Below the pieces are notes generated by a model that saw only the letters and a program-made list of their open reading frames with translations, was not told the DNA's origin and ran no database searches. From Pontixanthobacter luteolus (GTDB lineage Bacteria; Pseudomonadota; Alphaproteobacteria; Sphingomonadales; Sphingomonadaceae), in NCBI RefSeq assembly GCF_009828095.1, contig NZ_WTYP01000002.1, positions 563,001 to 627,000 on the forward strand: a stretch of 64,000 bases of DNA, read 5' to 3'. How positions within the stretch are numbered: position 1 is the stretch's first letter; each line of letters starts with the position of its first letter. Below are positions 63,167 through 64,000 of the stretch, piece by piece. The position numbers and the translations under genes were made by a program.

Positions 63167-64000
63167 ATGACCAATATCATCCTGGCTACCGACAGCTATA
63201 AACAGAGCCACTTTCTGCAATACCCGCCTCAAGCGCGTATGATCAGTGCCTATGGCGAAAGCCGGCACAACGATTTCTCCGATGAAATCCTGTTCCTTGG
63301 GCTCCAGCCCTTCCTGATCGATTATCTCGGCACCCCGATTTCGCAGGCGGATATCGATGAAGCCGCGCTGATTTGCGGCGCCCACGGCGTTCCCTTCAAT
63401 CGGGACGGCTGGCTGGCGATCCTGACCGATCACGGCGGATATCTGCCGCTGGAAATCAGCGCCTTGCCCGAGGGGACGATCGTGCCCAGCGGCGTGCCGA
63501 TGTATCAGGTGCGCAACACCGATCCGCGCATGCCGTGGCTGACCACCTTCATCGAAACCGCCTTGCTGCGGGCGGTATGGTATCCCACAACCGTTGCCAC
63601 GCTGAGCTGGAAATGCCGCCAGATCATCGCCGCCGGCCTTGCGCAAACCTCCGACGATGCAGCCGGCCAGTTACCCTTCAAGCTGCACGATTTTGGCGCC
63701 CGCGGGGTCAGTTCCGGAGAAAGCGCGGCGCTGGGCGGCATGGCTCATCTGGTGAATTTCAGCGGCACCGACACGCTTGAAGGGATCATGGCCGCGCGCC
63801 GTTACTACGGTGCGGACATGCCGGGCTTTTCCATCCCTGCGGCGGAACACAGCACCATGACCAGTTGGGGCAAGGCAGGCGAAGAAGCGGCCTATGCCAA
63901 TATGCTCGACGCATTCGACGGGGAGGGTGCATTGGTTGCCGTGGTGTCCGATAGCTGGGATCTCGACAACGCGGTCGAGAACATCTGGGGCGGTTCGCTG
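63167..64000 (+). CDS. nadV: nicotinamide phosphoribosyltransferase (NadV/NAMPT type), partial
   Basis: Makes NMN from nicotinamide and PRPP. The first 278 codons are in the window, with no stop before the right edge; full-length members have about 460-490 aa. The start MTNIILATDSYKQSHFLQYP and the later segments YGESR, FKLHDFGARGVSSGESAALG and PAAEHSTMTSWG match the NAMPT family rather than PncB. GAGGAG lies about 8 bases before ATG 63167. The gap to the NadM-Nudix gene is 53 bases, so both are probably in one operon for NAD+ recycling. Confidence 0.93.
   Translation, partial: MTNIILATDSYKQSHFLQYPPQARMISAYGESRHNDFSDEILFLGLQPFLIDYLGTPISQADIDEAALICGAHGVPFNRDGWLAILTDHGGYLPLEISALPEGTIVPSGVPMYQVRNTDPRMPWLTTFIETALLRAVWYPTTVATLSWKCRQIIAAGLAQTSDDAAGQLPFKLHDFGARGVSSGESAALGGMAHLVNFSGTDTLEGIMAARRYYGADMPGFSIPAAEHSTMTSWGKAGEEAAYANMLDAFDGEGALVAVVSDSWDLDNAVENIWGGSL

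Overview
The window looks like a chromosomal segment of a high-GC alphaproteobacterium, most likely Sphingomonadales and probably the Erythrobacter/Altererythrobacter group. The main clues are a DUF1153 protein resembling SciP, the CtrA inhibitor; a BamF-type (DUF3035) lipoprotein directly behind lspA; the petABC cytochrome bc1 operon; etfBA; a fused cysNC; and the overall style of the predicted proteins. This placement is inferred from protein content, since there is no rRNA in the window. Gene density is high and most genes are core metabolism.

Layout. 1-6.5 kb: a possible gene fragment, a CbpA-like DnaJ, then pdxH, a cation-diffusion exporter and a PhzF-family gene on the other strand, a periplasmic serine hydrolase divergent from a small membrane protein, and mnmA. 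6.5-14.7 kb: an unknown 100-aa gene coupled to the DUF1153/SciP-like gene, a YeaQ-type stress protein, an RND efflux adaptor/pump pair with an unusually long pump, a DUF445 protein and a TonB-C-like protein. 14.8-20.6 kb: etfBA with a palindromic operator candidate, a DUF6265+LprI-like fusion, sucC, a CysQ/IMPase-family gene and an OmpA lipoprotein. 20.8-32.2 kb: a CNNM/CorC membrane protein, then a very compact minus-strand run (51-aa gene, gpmA, purE, purK, folA, dipeptidase, ribF, GDPD, ileS, lspA, bamF) in which most neighbours overlap by 1-4 bases.

32.3-38.6 kb: a tRNA-Thr(GGT) gene whose 3' end is repeated almost exactly 6.27 kb downstream. The two copies bracket four genes: a secreted TPR protein with histidine-rich motifs, an unknown exported protein, a STAS-less SulP transporter and an exported amidohydrolase. 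I read this as an integrase-less genomic island inserted in the tRNA. The right-hand repeat also supplies the last codons and stop of the neighbouring SSS symporter gene.

38.6-50.2 kb: SSS symporter, acyl-CoA dehydrogenase, a pair of bPH2 membrane proteins (YdbS/YdbT-like), a small GNAT, threonine aldolase, a DMT exporter, a YeeZ-like oxidoreductase, pepN and pgeF/yfiH. 50.5-57 kb: petABC, apt, a CPA1-type Na+/H+ antiporter with a cytosolic nucleotide-binding-like domain, and an OmpA lipoprotein. 56.5-60.1 kb: the sulfate-activation operon cysD-cysNC-cysQ. 60.3 kb to the end: tRNA-Gly(TCC), an aldehyde dehydrogenase of the Sad type, and an NAD salvage pair (NadM-Nudix fusion and NadV-type nicotinamide phosphoribosyltransferase, the latter cut by the window edge).

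No CRISPR array, transposase, integrase, toxin-antitoxin pair or recognisable defence system was seen. The tRNA-bracketed island is the strongest unusual structure. I do not see a clearly novel multi-gene machine; the least-explained genes are the histidine-motif TPR protein, the exported protein beside it, and the 100-aa partner of the SciP-like gene.
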